Assembly: GCA_930367205.1 (NCBI GenBank)
Contig: OV884013.1
Span: 89,343,333 to 89,407,332 of the forward strand
From: Acanthosoma haemorrhoidale
Taxonomy: Eukaryota; Arthropoda; Insecta; Hemiptera; Acanthosomatidae
Reading direction: 5' to 3'
Length of the DNA: 64,000 nucleotides
A program made the translations under genes and the position numbers. Below, piece after piece: positions 35,886 to 48,560 of this stretch (position 1 is its first letter; the number at the start of each line of letters is the position of its first letter). The notes under the pieces are model-generated. The model had not been told where the DNA came from, did not search any database, and saw only the letters and a program-made list of their open reading frames with translations.

Positions 35886-38800
35886 ATTCATCTTTAACAT
35901 TCTACAATTTAATAAGATTGAAATTACACAACAGGTATTATCGAGTTATCTGCTCATTGTTGGATTCAAGAGGCAAAATATCAAAGTAAACCAGGTCTTA
36001 TTTTCTTTAAATGTGGAAAGATTTCAGATACATTCATTGTTAAAAAACATCAGATTTTTTCCCTTTCTCTTATTATTTATTTTATTTAAGGTGACTTTTA
36101 CAACTAACAAAGCTATAGGCATTACATTTAAGTAAAGTACAAGGCTGTTCAGAATAAAAATCTTATCTCGGATGATATTCAACAGGTGTCGACGACGACG
36201 GTGAAAACGGGTCAAGGCGAATCAGGAAGATTTTTTTTTTTGAACCCGGCGAAAATAGTTCGGAAATGTAGTGAACAATTTAGTCGTTTTATAACTTAAG
36301 GAGCATTAATAAATCTGTACTACTATTCTATTCGTCTACCTATTAGTCTTCATATGAAAACTACTATTCATTAGTTCATTAGAAACAAATAAGATGCTTT
36401 AATTGAAATACTATTCACGTACACAGAAAATCGTAATGAAGGTGTAAGTATGCTATTTAAAAAATACCATCACTTTTAAACATGTTTAGGCAATAAATGT
36501 ATAACGTACATTATACTTTTGTAACAATCACAAACCGCAATGTAAAATTATTAAAAATTGTATAAAATGTAGCCAAGCAACTGAACATATAAATGACCTA
36601 ATGTAGATAAATTTATTTATGTAGAATTTATACTGATTTCCATAATTTAAAATAACAAGGGGGTATGAAGGGGGGAAAATGGTATCAATCTATTGAGGAG
36701 TCTAAATTTTATTATATTTTTTTTGGTTAGTCCAACTTTTATTATGAGCAGCCTGGTACTGCAAGTGCCAGTTTCATTGTTAGACACATTTTTACCATGA
36801 ACAGTACAATATATAGGATTGAACATTTAATGAAATAGAAACCTCTTCATCAACTTCTAGAGGGTGACAAAACTAGCTGTTTAAAACTTATCCTGGAGAG
36901 GAATTAAAAAAAAAAATAGTCACTTGGTAGGCAAGTGTATGAGAAAACAATATGTAACAGTTACCATTAATATTATATAGCCACTTTGATATTTTTTAAA
37001 CATTTAACACGATTGGCAGGCAAAATAATTCTACCCAAATACTGTGACCAGCCTTTTTGTCCTTACTGCTACTGGGTATTTTGAAAAAGCCAACATACAG
37101 GTGAGGGAGAGTCACCAACCAGGGCCGGGGCCTGCCTACAGGGGGGGGGAGCTTGGGGGGGGGGTCATTTATTGAGCATTTGTTGGATTCACAGATAAGC
37201 GTCTTTCATCACACAAAAATGTATGTCTTTACTTTTGGTTAGTTTTACGGTTTTATACATGGTTAGGAAGGAATGAATGTAGGAATAAATTAGTAGCATT
37301 AACGATAATGAACTCTTCCAAGAAGGTAACATCCCCAATTCTCCTCCCAACTATACTAACTATTATTTAAGCTATATACACTAGAAGTGTATGCAATTAA
37401 CTCAAGAAACGTATTACATAAGAAACTGTAAAAATGATAAAGTGAACAACCAACTCTACTGCGCCGTTGATGGAACGGTTTTCCTGAGCACTCGTGTGGA
37501 AAACAATTTACAGCGGGATGATTGATTTTTCAAATAAGTTCTACTTCTTATTGCAGAGTAGTAGTAACCCCGAACAACTAGAGCCATTCTTCTTAGATAA
37601 CTTTATTAAGTCCAGCTGGTTTGTCGATCACAGTAAACTTTAGACAATATTTTATCTTTATTCAACCCAATCAGATATAAGTCATGAACGACTATGCAGG
37701 GACAAATCTTCTTTTTGTTGAATGACAATCAATCATTTTAGTTAAAGGAGAACATTTAATTCAGAAAATATAAAATGGTTTATGTTGTTTTGTTTACGAT
37801 CAGTTAAACATAATAGAATGAACAATGAATACCAAGGAGCAACGGCAATTTTTAAATTTACACGCTCTAATTACCGACGTTGCACTACTTGACCTACTGC
37901 CACGCGATTGAACGATGGCCAATTTCAATACGGATCAAAGAGCATTGAATCGTCTGCCAAAAGGCAATAATAGGCAAGTCGGCGGCAGAAGCGACTGATT
38001 TGCTTTGTCAGGTTAAAATGACCTAGAGACATTCTAATCAAAATCTATGCTGTACAAATAAAATAAAATAAACACCTATGTATTCAATATCTGGACATTT
38101 TATTACCCTGTTACTTCTGCAGACTGAGCGGGCATAATCCCTATTGGTATTTGTTTCTGGCAACTTTCACTGCATACTATGCGATATAGCCAATAAATAT
38201 AACTTCGTCATTTTAATTAGAACTAATCTGATGAAAAAAGATTAATTTATAATCATTACGGAAGTTGATATGTTGCGGGGGTTCTCTGGTGATGTAGTGA
38301 ACCCAAGTAGCAATAATGAAGGTCCAGTTTTCAAATGTTTAGACGAGTAATGACAGAACATTTGGTGCAAAAAAAGACATTTTATTTGTTTTGCCTAAGT
38401 AACCAAGTTGCTAGCTAACCCAACGACTGTTAAGTCGGTACTGGTTTAGGGGGGAACATGAGGGTTGCAGCATTATATTACCCATTTCATTTCCCTCATA
38501 ATAACCATTGTTGAAGCAGAAATCCTTCCATAATAGAACTTCTACAATTCTCAACCTACTAACAAATGAAGATGGTATTACAAGCGGGCAAAGCCTATAT
38601 GCAGGACATGTAAACAGCGAGCACGAGCCTAGGACACGCACGGAGCGAAATGTCAACCGCCTGACAAAGCAGAGACCGTTACAGACTGATGACCGAATTA
38701 TCCACACTATCAGCTCACGTGTGTTTGTGAGACCACACTGTAACGGGAGCAACTTCTTCTGAGCAGACCATCTTCTGGAGCGTCTCATTTCTTCTGACAC

Positions 38801-39535
38801 CATTATTAGCATCATTTCGTCAAGAATGATCCGAGGGTTGGTGAAGTCGGAGATCAAGGGCAGCCAATAATATTGGCTGAAGTAGTCTATTCTAACTGAA
38901 TAAAGTGTGCTATATGTCTAAAGTGTCTATATGGAAACTTGAATATGGGTCAGTAGGTGTGTGGGTGAGCATTGAACGACCTGATAATAAGCAATTTTGG
39001 TAATGGCGCTTATATACAAAGGAGTTATATAGTTTGTATTGTGTAAATACATAAATATGGCTTATAGGTACCGGTTCAGTATGTCTCCTCCATTGGTCAG
39101 CTTATGCCAAGGATAAAGATTCTATCTAACAGCTGTTATCTATCTAACAGACAAAACTAGGATTTAAAGCATTCCTGCTATGTTTATATAAAAGGTTTAT
39201 TTACTTACAAATCAGAAATTGTGACACCATTCAAATGCCAAGTAGGAACTGCTCGCGATAAGAAGGCAAACAAAATCACCTCGCATAAGGTTAAAAGGAC
39301 TATAAATTTTGTCTGTCTCGAGGACGTAACATCGTGGACTGGAATTCTGATAATAAGTCGACGGAAAATATTAATGCCAACTTAAATTAAGTGTTCGTAA
39401 TTAATAAATTAGTAATTAGAAATAAATTGTTTCCTAGATTGAATAGGGTATCAAATGCCTCATTTAGTATCAAAACCCGCTCAATCTAATTTTCTTCAAA
39501 AATAAAATGTTTTTTTTTCTATAACCTCTGTCGGG
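35886..39535. other. Non-coding stretch
   Basis: No gene recognised. G-runs occur at 37,141-37,149 and 37,155-37,164. 37,860-38,030 is GC-richer and includes GATCAAAG (37,933-37,940), which matches the TCF/LEF core. 38,410-38,860 is GC-richer with a 148-codon minus-strand frame and an 84-codon plus-strand frame overlapping it; neither resembles a known protein and I treat both as chance or repeat-derived. Confidence 0.5.
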
Positions 39536-39539
39536 TTAT

Positions 39540-39960
39540 AGATTGTCGAATATCCCCAAAGTGGTTAGGAGACTCCCGCCGCGGGCTAGGGTCGCTACAA
39601 CCTCTAGCCGTCGTCGGCTAGCGCCTAGAAAGAGATAAAGCGGGTGGGGATGGGTCCCCACCTGCGGCTGTTTCCCCCACTAGCTTCTCTCTTCTCTCCA
39701 CCTGACGTCATAAGCTTTATTAAACATATGGAAACATGATAGATATTTTTTGGTTCGAGAAGAGGGAAATTATTTGTAATAAAGAGGTGGCCACAACAAC
39801 CTCCTTTAGCGATTTTGACGCAAATCAGCTCCATCCAGTTGAACGTCGGCTTTAAAAGTCCATTTTTGTATAAAACCCAACTCAATCTCTCAACTTTAAA
39901 ATTTCCGAAAATGGATTGAGCTGGTATTAACCAATTAAAACTAAACACCTCTCTTTGAGC
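39540..39960 (-). repeat. Module of the 43.5-46 kb repeat family
   Basis: GCCGCGGGCTAGG-TC-CTACAACC, a GTCG-TCG-GCTAG block and AGAAAGAGATA at 39,577-39,637 match 43,901-43,962 in the same orientation. The following 300 bases are open on the minus strand for 107 codons, without a recognisable product, and contain a perfect TGACGTCA octamer at 39,703-39,710. Confidence 0.6.
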
Positions 39961-41460
39961 TCGAAGGGCTCAATTTCCCGATTAATATGTGTTGAGACTT
40001 TGGTGGATATTAATTACTTAATTAAAGGTTATTAAAACCGCCATAAAAATAGTTTTCAGAACTTTTTAACGTTTCCTCGATCCTTTAATTTTGTGATTCT
40101 CCTGACATTCCTGCCTGATTTAGTTGATTTTTTGAAGAATGGATAATAACTTTATACTGAGGATACGAGCCCCCTAACATTGCTGTAAGTAACAATTTAG
40201 ATACAATATCGTCATTACAAATGCAAACCTAAGAACATGAAAAATCGCAATTTTTTGTTTTCGCTAGTTAACAACTTTATTTTTTGAACTGGATGTAACT
40301 GTCAAAGGCCTGACTTTCTTACTTCAGTAAGTTTTAAGATAGGACCGTTTTCAAATTTTCGTAATCCAAAATGTATTGGCTTTTCTGAAAACCTTTGCTA
40401 TTCACAAGTTTGCATTTGTATTAACGATATGTTGCATACATTTCAACTTAGCTTGTTAAAACCTTTGAATTAGAGATACTACATAAGTCGATCTAAAGAA
40501 AATCAAAGAACGTCACAAATATAGATTTATTTCTGTACTACACTAAAATGTATTTCAACAGTTTTTTTTTTTGTTTTTTTTTATCACATTCAATCTCTTA
40601 ACACCTCATGATGATTTATCGGCGATATAAAACTGATAGGAGGTTATGCATACATCGATGCGACAAGATCGGATTAGTCTTACAATAGATTATCAAGTTT
40701 GTCCATTTTGCGAACACGGATCGTGTATAATTTTCCAATTAGCCCGGTCACTGTGTTTAATTAATTTATTCAAGGAGGCCCCATTAATATTCATTATTCA
40801 ATTATCCGTATTAACTCCGAGCTGCTTGCTACATTACTTCCGAGCCGATCTGCAGGCATGATGATCTCTTGTCACACCTTTTGAGTGCTACAACAGAAAA
40901 AACGATATGATCAAAGGCCAACATTTAATTTCAACCTTCTCAACAGTGATTAGTTTATTACAAGTGAGGTTTTGTTGTGCCAAGGATCGCAGAGTAACAG
41001 TCCACGGCAACGACTGACAGCGATAACTAAAAGAATTATAAAGAGGGACAAGACACTTGATAACTTCTAACTTATTTTTTGGGCAGACGAAGCAGACTTC
41101 CCAGTGATTTTAAGTTAGACCATCGCATTTATCATATACCCTCCTTCCCTCACGAAGATTTTGAAATTATATATCTTCCAAAGAAAAATGAGTTTATAGG
41201 TAGATTTCTTAAGGCAATAAGCATATTTAAAGAATAATCTAAATATATCATTTAGAAAAATGAACAATATAAAAATGCTTTTTATAGTAAGTGGAGTGGA
41301 TTCAGTAATTATACAAAGTTTTCAATTCTGTGATGACAATTTTATAATAGAGTGATTACACCATTCATTCCAGACGTTGCCAGGAGGTTAGGGCGTTAAT
41401 TAAACACGAATGTAAAAATAACTGTACAAACAGCCCAGAGTCCTCTTAAGTCCATATGAT
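39961..41460. other. Non-coding stretch with a possible regulatory segment
   Basis: No gene. 40,600-40,860 has more complex composition than its surroundings, with a GGATTA word (40,671-40,676) and several TAATT/ATTAA homeodomain-type cores. It is a candidate enhancer by inference only. T-runs lie at 40,562-40,582. Confidence 0.4.
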
Positions 41461-41466
41461 CGTCAC

Positions 41467-41643
41467 CTCCCTCGAATGAGAAAGGGGAAGCGAAGTCTTG
41501 GGAAGTCCCCCACGCTCCTCCGTCAGCAGCGACACTGGATAAGAGCCAGAGGAGACTGACCAAGAGCGTGAGAGCCACAGACGCTCAGGACATGATTGGA
41601 GAAACTGGCCATTGCCAGGACTCAATGTTTGAGACGTGTTAAC
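41467..41643 (-). pseudogene. Candidate signal-peptide exon interrupted by TGA
   Basis: On the minus strand an acceptor (GGTTTTTTTAG, exon from 41,643) precedes 50 bases of leader and ATG at 41,591-41,593. The ATG frame is M-S-stop, then ASVALTLLVSLLWLLSSVAA and DGGAWGTSQDFASPFSFEG to a donor, GGGAG|GTGACG, at 41,467/41,466. A leucine-rich hydrophobic core of about 15 residues ending SVAA|D is a textbook secretory signal peptide. Only TGA at codon 3 (41,585-41,587) breaks it; TGG or CGA would restore the pattern. It could be a pseudogene, an allele, a sequence error, or a shorter exon beginning at an internal acceptor. A competing out-of-frame ATG lies 19 bases upstream. The mature protein is unidentified. 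Confidence 0.4.
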
Positions 41644-43510
41644 CTAAAAAAACCTTTGTTAACCTAACAAAAAATATATGCGTTTCTAAATATCAAAATT
41701 GAGTGTGTATCAATCAACTTTCGAGAATCCATTCGGATACGGATCGTCATAACAAAAAAAAAGAAAAAGTTTAGGTTTAGCAGTAGTTTTCATAAATAAG
41801 AGCATTTTATCGTTTGAAAATTAAGAAGGTTAAATCACAAAAATGACTACATGTGACTTTCCGAAATAACAAACATCAGATGTTTATGTATGAATTGATT
41901 TGATAAATATAAAGGAAACAATATGCATTTCGTTTTTCTAACAGCCTACATGAAGTAGCTTTTAGCACTCTCGGAAATATAACCAACATTTTGGTGCATG
42001 TTTAGTTAAAATCGGTTCAGCAGTTTATAAATGATCGATAGAATACATAATAAAAGACAAAAATACAATTTATAGTTTAGCGTGCAAAGCCTGTCAACAA
42101 ACAAATATTTGAAGAGAATCGGACTTCGTGGGAATATAAAGACGGGAATTTCCAATTCGGAGTAACGCTTTAAATTATTCATATTATCCCAAAGTAAACT
42201 ACCTAATGGAAATACTTCATTTTTGAAAACGTAGTATTCCAAGAGGCGATGAAAATGCTAATATATATTAATGGGGCACTTTGTTTGGCTTGATCTAGGA
42301 CCCGCAAAGGGTTATGAATAAACTAAAGGTTGACCAATGGAGGGTACCGGTGTTTCTGTACCCTTCTTTTAATATTTAGTGTAGAAAAATATTTAGTTAG
42401 TCCCAGCGAGCTATTAATAGATTGTTTTATTTTGCATTTATTAATATTGTTTCATTTTAAGACCTTGTCAAATGTGGTGATCACAGATGTGGTTAAGGGT
42501 TTCGTTACGCCTGTGAAAATGGTTTTAGTATCAGTTTTCTGTATATAATATAAATATATATAAAGCCACAACAAGACATATTACTCTATTTCGTAATCAA
42601 ATATTTATATTTTGAATACTAAGAAATTTAGATATTTGTTTGTTTTATCTACCAGGCATAAAACTCTTTCTCTTATAAAAACAGCGTTACCAAATGACTA
42701 ATATACAACCACTTAGTACACTTCAAGCCTTTCAACATTCTTTACATTCCGCTGACATGCTTAAGTCACCAGATAACCAAACTATAAACTTGTAGATTCA
42801 TGCTGTTTATACTTGTATAGCCTTGTTTTTTAAACTTTATAATTATGCTTATATTGAGGGATATTTTCATAATTTTCCCGTGATAGCAGGCAGTTGAGAT
42901 GCTGCAAAAATCAGAGATAGTACAGGAATTGATGAAGTGGATATGAAGGAGCCTATATTTAATAAGTTACAAGGTGGACGTGGAAGTGAGCATTAAAGAA
43001 AGATAACAGGTTGGGAGGTTTAAAATTAAGCCTTCAGCATATTAAGCAGTCATATTTCATATTTTCCTGGATCCTTGAAATTAATAAACAATTATTAGAA
43101 ATAAGTTGTTTATTTCCTTAATTCTAAAGGATGAATGTTGGTAACACTAGATGGTAGAGCAAGGTGGAGCTACCAGAATTTGTTGCAAATTAGAGCATGA
43201 AGCAGTTCAATCCAGGCATAACACAAAATAGTACCGACATTTATTGATAATCATTCACCATGTTTTATTTTTAGAATCATTGGAGCATCGAATAGAATGA
43301 TCATGCATGACCATTTTGCATCAATGAAAATTAATGGTTGAGATAACAATATTATTCAGGTCCTCCCAATATCAAACGATAAATTAGATTTCACTAGCTT
43401 AAACATAAAAACTGAACATACAGGCAGATATACTGACTCACAGGTGAAAACGTATCATACAAATTGGGGGTTTTGGCCCCTCAAATTATGGCAGCTTAGC
43501 GCAACAAAGG
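41644..43510. other. Non-coding stretch with repeat-like motif
   Basis: 41,985-42,030 reads AACATTTTGGTGCATGTTTAGTTAAAATCGG, then TTCAGCAGTTTA. Read on the other strand it is the ACTGCTGAACCGATTT...-type motif common in insect dispersed repeats. No gene is seen. The 72-codon plus-strand frame at 42,330-42,548 is AT-driven. Confidence 0.45.
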
Positions 43511-43514
43511 ACAT

Positions 43515-43800
43515 ACATAGGAACGTTATAGCCCGGCAGGCGTCAGAAAGAGATATGTGAATAAACCTGTGGTCTTTGACCTTGCTGGCGGCCTGGTCGG
43601 CGGGCAGCTTAATACGTGTTTGTTTATTGATATGACTCCATAAGATTTAGAAGGTGTGTCCCGACAGTCCACCATGTTTAGGAGAAGAGGTAAATGCTAG
43701 GTATTATAGGTAGTTTACATGGTCTTGGAATGACCACGAGTTCACACTCGGTACCAGAGGGTAGAGGATAACCGTCTGGATCCCAAAGGCGAGTTTGAAT
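43515..43800 (-). repeat. Modular repeat, copy A (partial)
   Basis: It shares with copies B and C the ordered blocks GGCGGGCAGCTT, TGACTCCATAAGAT, GAAGGTGTG-CCGACAG, TTTAGGAGAAGAGG, TGGTCTTGGAATGACCACGA, TTCACACTCGGTA and CCGTCTGGATCC. Similarity stops at about 43,790, so the 5' part (minus-strand sense) is missing. Confidence 0.85.
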
Positions 43801-43889
43801 TTAACTACTCCGCCCAACTGCTACTGACAGCAGGATTAACACAGTTCTCTTTATGGAAAACCAAAGAACGAATCACGGTCCCAATGGGG

Positions 43890-44725
43890 GAAGGACGCCC
43901 GCCGCGGGCTAGGTTCACTACAACCCGCCCGCTGTCCGACGAGCGTCAAGAAAGAGATATATTGGGTGGACCTATGGTATTTGACATTTAATGGCGGCCT
44001 AGTCTGCGGGCAGCTTTATTCGTATTGATCTGACTCCATAAGATCTTAGAAGGTGTGCCCCGACAGTGCACTATGTTCAGGAGAAGAGGAACAGGATAGG
44101 TATTTATAGGTAGTTTATGTGGTCTTGGAATGACCACGAATTCACACTCGGTATCTAAGGGTAGGCGAAAACCGTTCGGATCCCTAAGGAGAGTGTTAAC
44201 CGGAGAGAGGCAGACTGGATCGCCGGAGGAGACGCTACTAGGTAAATTTTGTAGGGCCCCGGCAATCGTCGTCCGGCAGTAAGAGGTCTCTTCCAAGGAG
44301 GTGCTAGTTTTAACGAGACGAAGGCAGCGAATCTCACTAGGAAGGTGTGGGGTCTGACAACACCGGACTAAAACATAGCGAGGTTAGGAAAAAGAGGTGC
44401 AGAGGTAGTTAAATAAGAAAGCTGTGGTTCGAGTAGAGCAAAAAAAAAAAAAGTTCGAGTAAAGGAACAAGCGCCACTACAGACAGAAAGAGACCCGTGT
44501 TCACTTCAGTGTCTGATTCCGACTGTTTGAAAAACCTCAGAATTTCTGCCTCAAATAGGCACGTGTAGCTACTAGCCAATTCTATAACAGTTTATTTTGA
44601 CCAATCAGGGGGCTGCTACGCCCGCGCCCCAAGTTAGCTCTTGCCGTGTCGGGATTGTGAACTAGTCCCACGCCAAAGATAACTTCTATTTATTAGTGGT
44701 GAAGAAGTTGGCACAACAGTTATAA
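43890..44725 (-). repeat. Modular repeat, copy B (longest)
   Basis: On the minus strand the unit runs from a leader near 44,725 (GTCGGGATTGTGAACTAGT on the plus strand), through a conserved central part at 44,010-44,420, to an AATAAAGCTGCCCGC block at 44,025-44,011, and then to the module shared with 39.58 kb. Two overlapping minus-strand frames in the centre are also open in copy C, with related translations, for example GALQN-PSSV and TEC-FVVIPRP. Layout, direction and the AATAAA suggest an LTR or the 3' end of a retroelement. No protease, RT or integrase is present. Confidence 0.75.
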
Positions 44726-45194
44726 ATATATTTTAGAAAAGATATAAGATATAGAGATATCTCCTAATACTGAGAAGAGATCGACACCAGTCAGAACTAG
44801 CCCAGTAAACACGAAAACCAATGTCTATATCGGCTTGATAGGGTCTCATTAAAGCGGTATAAATTGTGGAAGGGGTGGGGGAAGGCAGAACACCGGAAAT
44901 TTAGTGTCAGAAATTCCTCGCATGAGGTGCGAGGGCGAACCCATTTCCTCCTGTCTGTAATTAACTTCTAAGGGTGCAAGCTTATGCAAGGGCGTTTATG
45001 CACCTTGCGGGTTCTGTCAGCCCTTAGATCTATTTTGAATATACCTTTAAAAGTTTACATGTATTCTCTTTAAAAGTAAATACAATTAAAAAGTAAGTGT
45101 GATTGAGGTACTTTGGGAATTTATTTTCACTGTGAAAAAGACAACTTGACCAAAGATTAGAGGCATGTCTATTTTTTTTTTTTAAATTATATAT

Positions 45195-45940
45195 TCATTT
45201 TTCATTTGCCATCTAGTCGACGGGCAGCTTGATTCGTATTTGTTTAATGATATAACTCCATAAGATCTTAGAAGGTGTGATCCGACAGTCCACTATGTTT
45301 AGGAGAAGAGGTAAAGGCTAGGTAGTTTACATGGTCTTGGAATGACCACGAGTTCACACTCGGTACCAGAGAGTAGACGAAAACCGTCCGGATCCCAAAG
45401 ACGTCTGTGAACCGGAAAGAGGCAGACTGGACCACGTGGGAAGACGCTACTAGGTACATTTTGTAGGGCCCCAGAGACCGTCGTCTGCATGGAAGGAAAC
45501 CCTTCAAGGATGTGCTTGTTTTAGCGAGACGAAATCCCACTAGGAAGGTGTGGGGTCTGATAACGATGGCCTAAAACATAACAAGGTTAGGAAAGACAGG
45601 TGCAGAGGTAATTAAAAAAAAAATCCATGGTTAAGGCTGAACTACAAGCGCCAGTATATATATATAGAGAGAGTGAGAGAACAGCGTTCACTTCTTATTC
45701 CAACTGTCAAAAAAAGCTCAGGTTTTCTGTCTACTCAGGTAGGAACGCCTACCTATAGCGCTTGAGAGAACTTTTTATTTTAGCCGGTGCCCCTTGTGAG
45801 CTCTTACCGCGTCGGGATCGTGAACTAGTACCCTCTTTCTATATTGACGCTGAAGATTTATTGATAAAATAAACGGGTGTTTTCTGGCTCAAGAAGAACG
45901 TAACTTATATTTATTCGTGGTGAAGTAGTTGGCCGCTTTT
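45195..45940 (-). repeat. Modular repeat, copy C
   Basis: It aligns with copy B over the central part (45,205-45,600) and again over the leader (45,680-45,935: GTTCACTTC, GTCGGGATCGTGAACTAGT, TTATT-GTGGTGAAG-AGTTGGC). It is about 1.2 kb from B in the same orientation. By eye the central identity is about 85 percent, so the tandem arrangement is not recent. Confidence 0.8.
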
Positions 45941-45944
45941 ACGG

Positions 45945-48520
45945 TCTAAAAACACACGAACAGAATGTATATAGTTTAGTACCTTTGAATTTAGATATTA
46001 AGATGTAGATTTGTCTCCGGGTTCGGCAATTATATTATATTTGTGATCTTATTTAAAAACAACCTATAAATGGTCGGAAAGCTACCGGCACTTAATTATA
46101 ACTTTCGTCCACAAGCGGTCTCATTAGGCCCATTTACTAACTTGTCTTCGAATAAAAAAATACATATATCTCGCACTTTTAGGGTTTAGCAACAGACCAA
46201 CTGGAATGTATCCTTATGAAAAAAGAAAAAAGTGCTGTGGTCAGCAGCGGTATATTTTTAAAGGTTACGCAACTGGCCCAAACTCGAGTATTTCACCCTT
46301 GATTTCTGGAGCTTTGTAGTCTGGGAATCACACCACTTATAATGTCATCATGGACATATGCTGCCTTTTCTTATATTCTCCTTCGTGTCGGATATTACTA
46401 TTATGTTGTTGTTGTTTTTTGTAATTTAACTATATAATAACGACACTCGAGCAGGTGAATTGCACAAATAACAACACCTTGTTGAATGGACAGTAATTAC
46501 ACGGTAATCGGGTTTTGTACAGAGGAACACCAAGGTGTTTTACATAATCACTTGTGGACGCAAAGTAATTATAAGCATACAATTAGTTTTTACATAACTC
46601 GTTTGCGACACACTGAGCAAAAAAAATGTTAAAAAATATGTTGTGTAATAAAGGCAGTTTTGGTTCTACCTGCCCATAGCTAACTTATAAAATGTGCAGC
46701 TATTAACGTGGCCTGAATTTACCTTAAACAACTGAAAAAACCGACGTTTGTGATGTTAGTGACGCAAACTTCATACATTTTTTAATTTATTCCAATTAAG
46801 GATATCGCACGGAATGACGCCTTAAATTACAAATATGGGCAAAAAATATAAAACCTAAAATTACTAATATTTTGAATCATTATAAATGTTATACGGGGAG
46901 TAATTATATTAACTGTATACAACATTCACAATACAGTAAATATGTGAAGTGAAAAAAATAATAGACAGGCTGGTAGTGCTGTCTTTTCCATGGCATAATT
47001 CCACCTTACCGACTACTCATGTCTAGAATTTTCAATTATTTAGTTTTTGTCGAATTCTCACACATTTTGTTGGTTTCTTAGCGGAAATTAGGGTGACACA
47101 TTTAGGATTTAAGAACCCATTCCGTCCCTCCTCAACGGGGTACTTCATGTAAGCGTACAAGTCTCATCTCACCCGGATGCTCTGATTAGTAAGTACAAGA
47201 AAAACGGTCACCGGTCCACGTAAATAACTAGTATACCTATTGGCCAATCACCTATTTACTTCAAAAGTTTCGCAATGAAATTAACTGCTTCTAAGCTATG
47301 CTAGATATACTTAAATATAATAAATGAACTGGAACACTCAATATTCAACAACGCAGATACATAATCGATAACAATTCAAGAGAGTTATTAAACAAGATAA
47401 GAGTTAAGAAACAGATCGATTAGAGTACTACTGTTTCTAAGCAATACCAGAGAAAATCTTCTTTTTATTATGACTAGATATGTTACGAATACAGTTCCTA
47501 CGATATGGATTCCAAAACACCAATACGTTATTCCTGCAGCCGATAAAATATATTGCCAATTCCCTAAAACATCGGATAGGATTTGTTTTGTGAGCCTTTT
47601 TATTTACATAAGGGAGACTGGGCTTCAATAGCTTTCACTTTTTAGCAGCGTCGGTCCCATTCAACTGAAAAGTTCAACCAATTTTGAGCCATTTTTAGCA
47701 GCACCAATTACCATACAAATACAATTACCAAAGGAATATAACAAGTGTAATGAAAACTGGTAACTAAAAAGTATTAAAAAATAAAATTAGAATCGCCGAG
47801 TGAACATATGGAGTCGCTATTAATAGTTGCTAAAGCACAATTCTTTGACTACTAGAAGGTATTCGAGTTAAGTTGGGTTAATATTCGTGATTCAACCATA
47901 CTCTTAAGCACTTGTGCCCCGTATATAAAATTATATCTTAATTATTTATAATTAAAACACATTGGATTTCAAAAGTAGCCTTGTAACAGCTGGAAGTTAA
48001 AACATAACTGGACAGTAAACAGAACCAACGTTTGCAGTATTATAGCTTGCATAGAACACAGAAAATAAAAGAAAGGTGGAAGTTGGTTTCGGAAGGCAGA
48101 ATGCGTTTATGGACTTATTTCCAAAATACTGTTTGTCCATGGCTTTTCGTTTTTGACAGGGTAAGATTAGGAGGAAAGAGTTTCGTTGAGTGTGTTGACG
48201 GATCTATATTTGTAATACAACCTATGTATGTCATTATGTACATTAGGTCGCTTACCTTCTGGTATTCCTTAGAGATAAATAGAAAACTGTAGAAAATTGC
48301 GGAAATGAATAGATTGAGATCGCCAAGTTCCTCCCATGTACAAATTTATGTTGCTTGCTCAAGGGTGGGTTTATTCAAGAATTTGTTAACGTAGCATCTG
48401 GAGGTGAAACTAAAAATGTTGTTTTAGCGTTGTTTAAATTAATATGATGATGAATTTTTAAAACGTTTAACTTTCAGGTTTAACTCATGCCTTTTGCCAA
48501 AATAATAGAAGATTACAGTA
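45945..48520. other. AT-rich non-coding stretch
   Basis: No gene or repeat family recognised. A short GTT-rich simple repeat lies near 46,405-46,420. Confidence 0.55.
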
Positions 48521-48524
48521 AATA

Positions 48525-48560
48525 AATACCTGGGCAACGCAGGGTAAGGAACGTTTACTT
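48525..48560 (+). repeat. Possible Helitron-like 3' hairpin remnant
   Basis: ATACCTGGGCAACGCAGGGTAAGG has a short CCTG/CAGG hairpin and resembles the CCCGGGCAACGCCGGGTA terminus seen near the 3' ends of some insect transposons. The CTRR terminus expected of a Helitron is absent. Weak evidence. Confidence 0.3.

Noticed and set aside
38411..38857. 148-codon minus-strand frame
   Set aside because: Overlaps an equally plausible plus-strand frame, no recognisable motifs, no splice context; not called as a gene.
43890..44725. Protein-coding gene on the minus strand of copy B
   Set aside because: Two overlapping frames are equally open and the frames are broken in copy A; the repeat explanation is simpler.
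48525..48560. Definite Helitron terminus
   Set aside because: Hairpin is short and the CTRR end with following T is missing, so it is only a weak resemblance.
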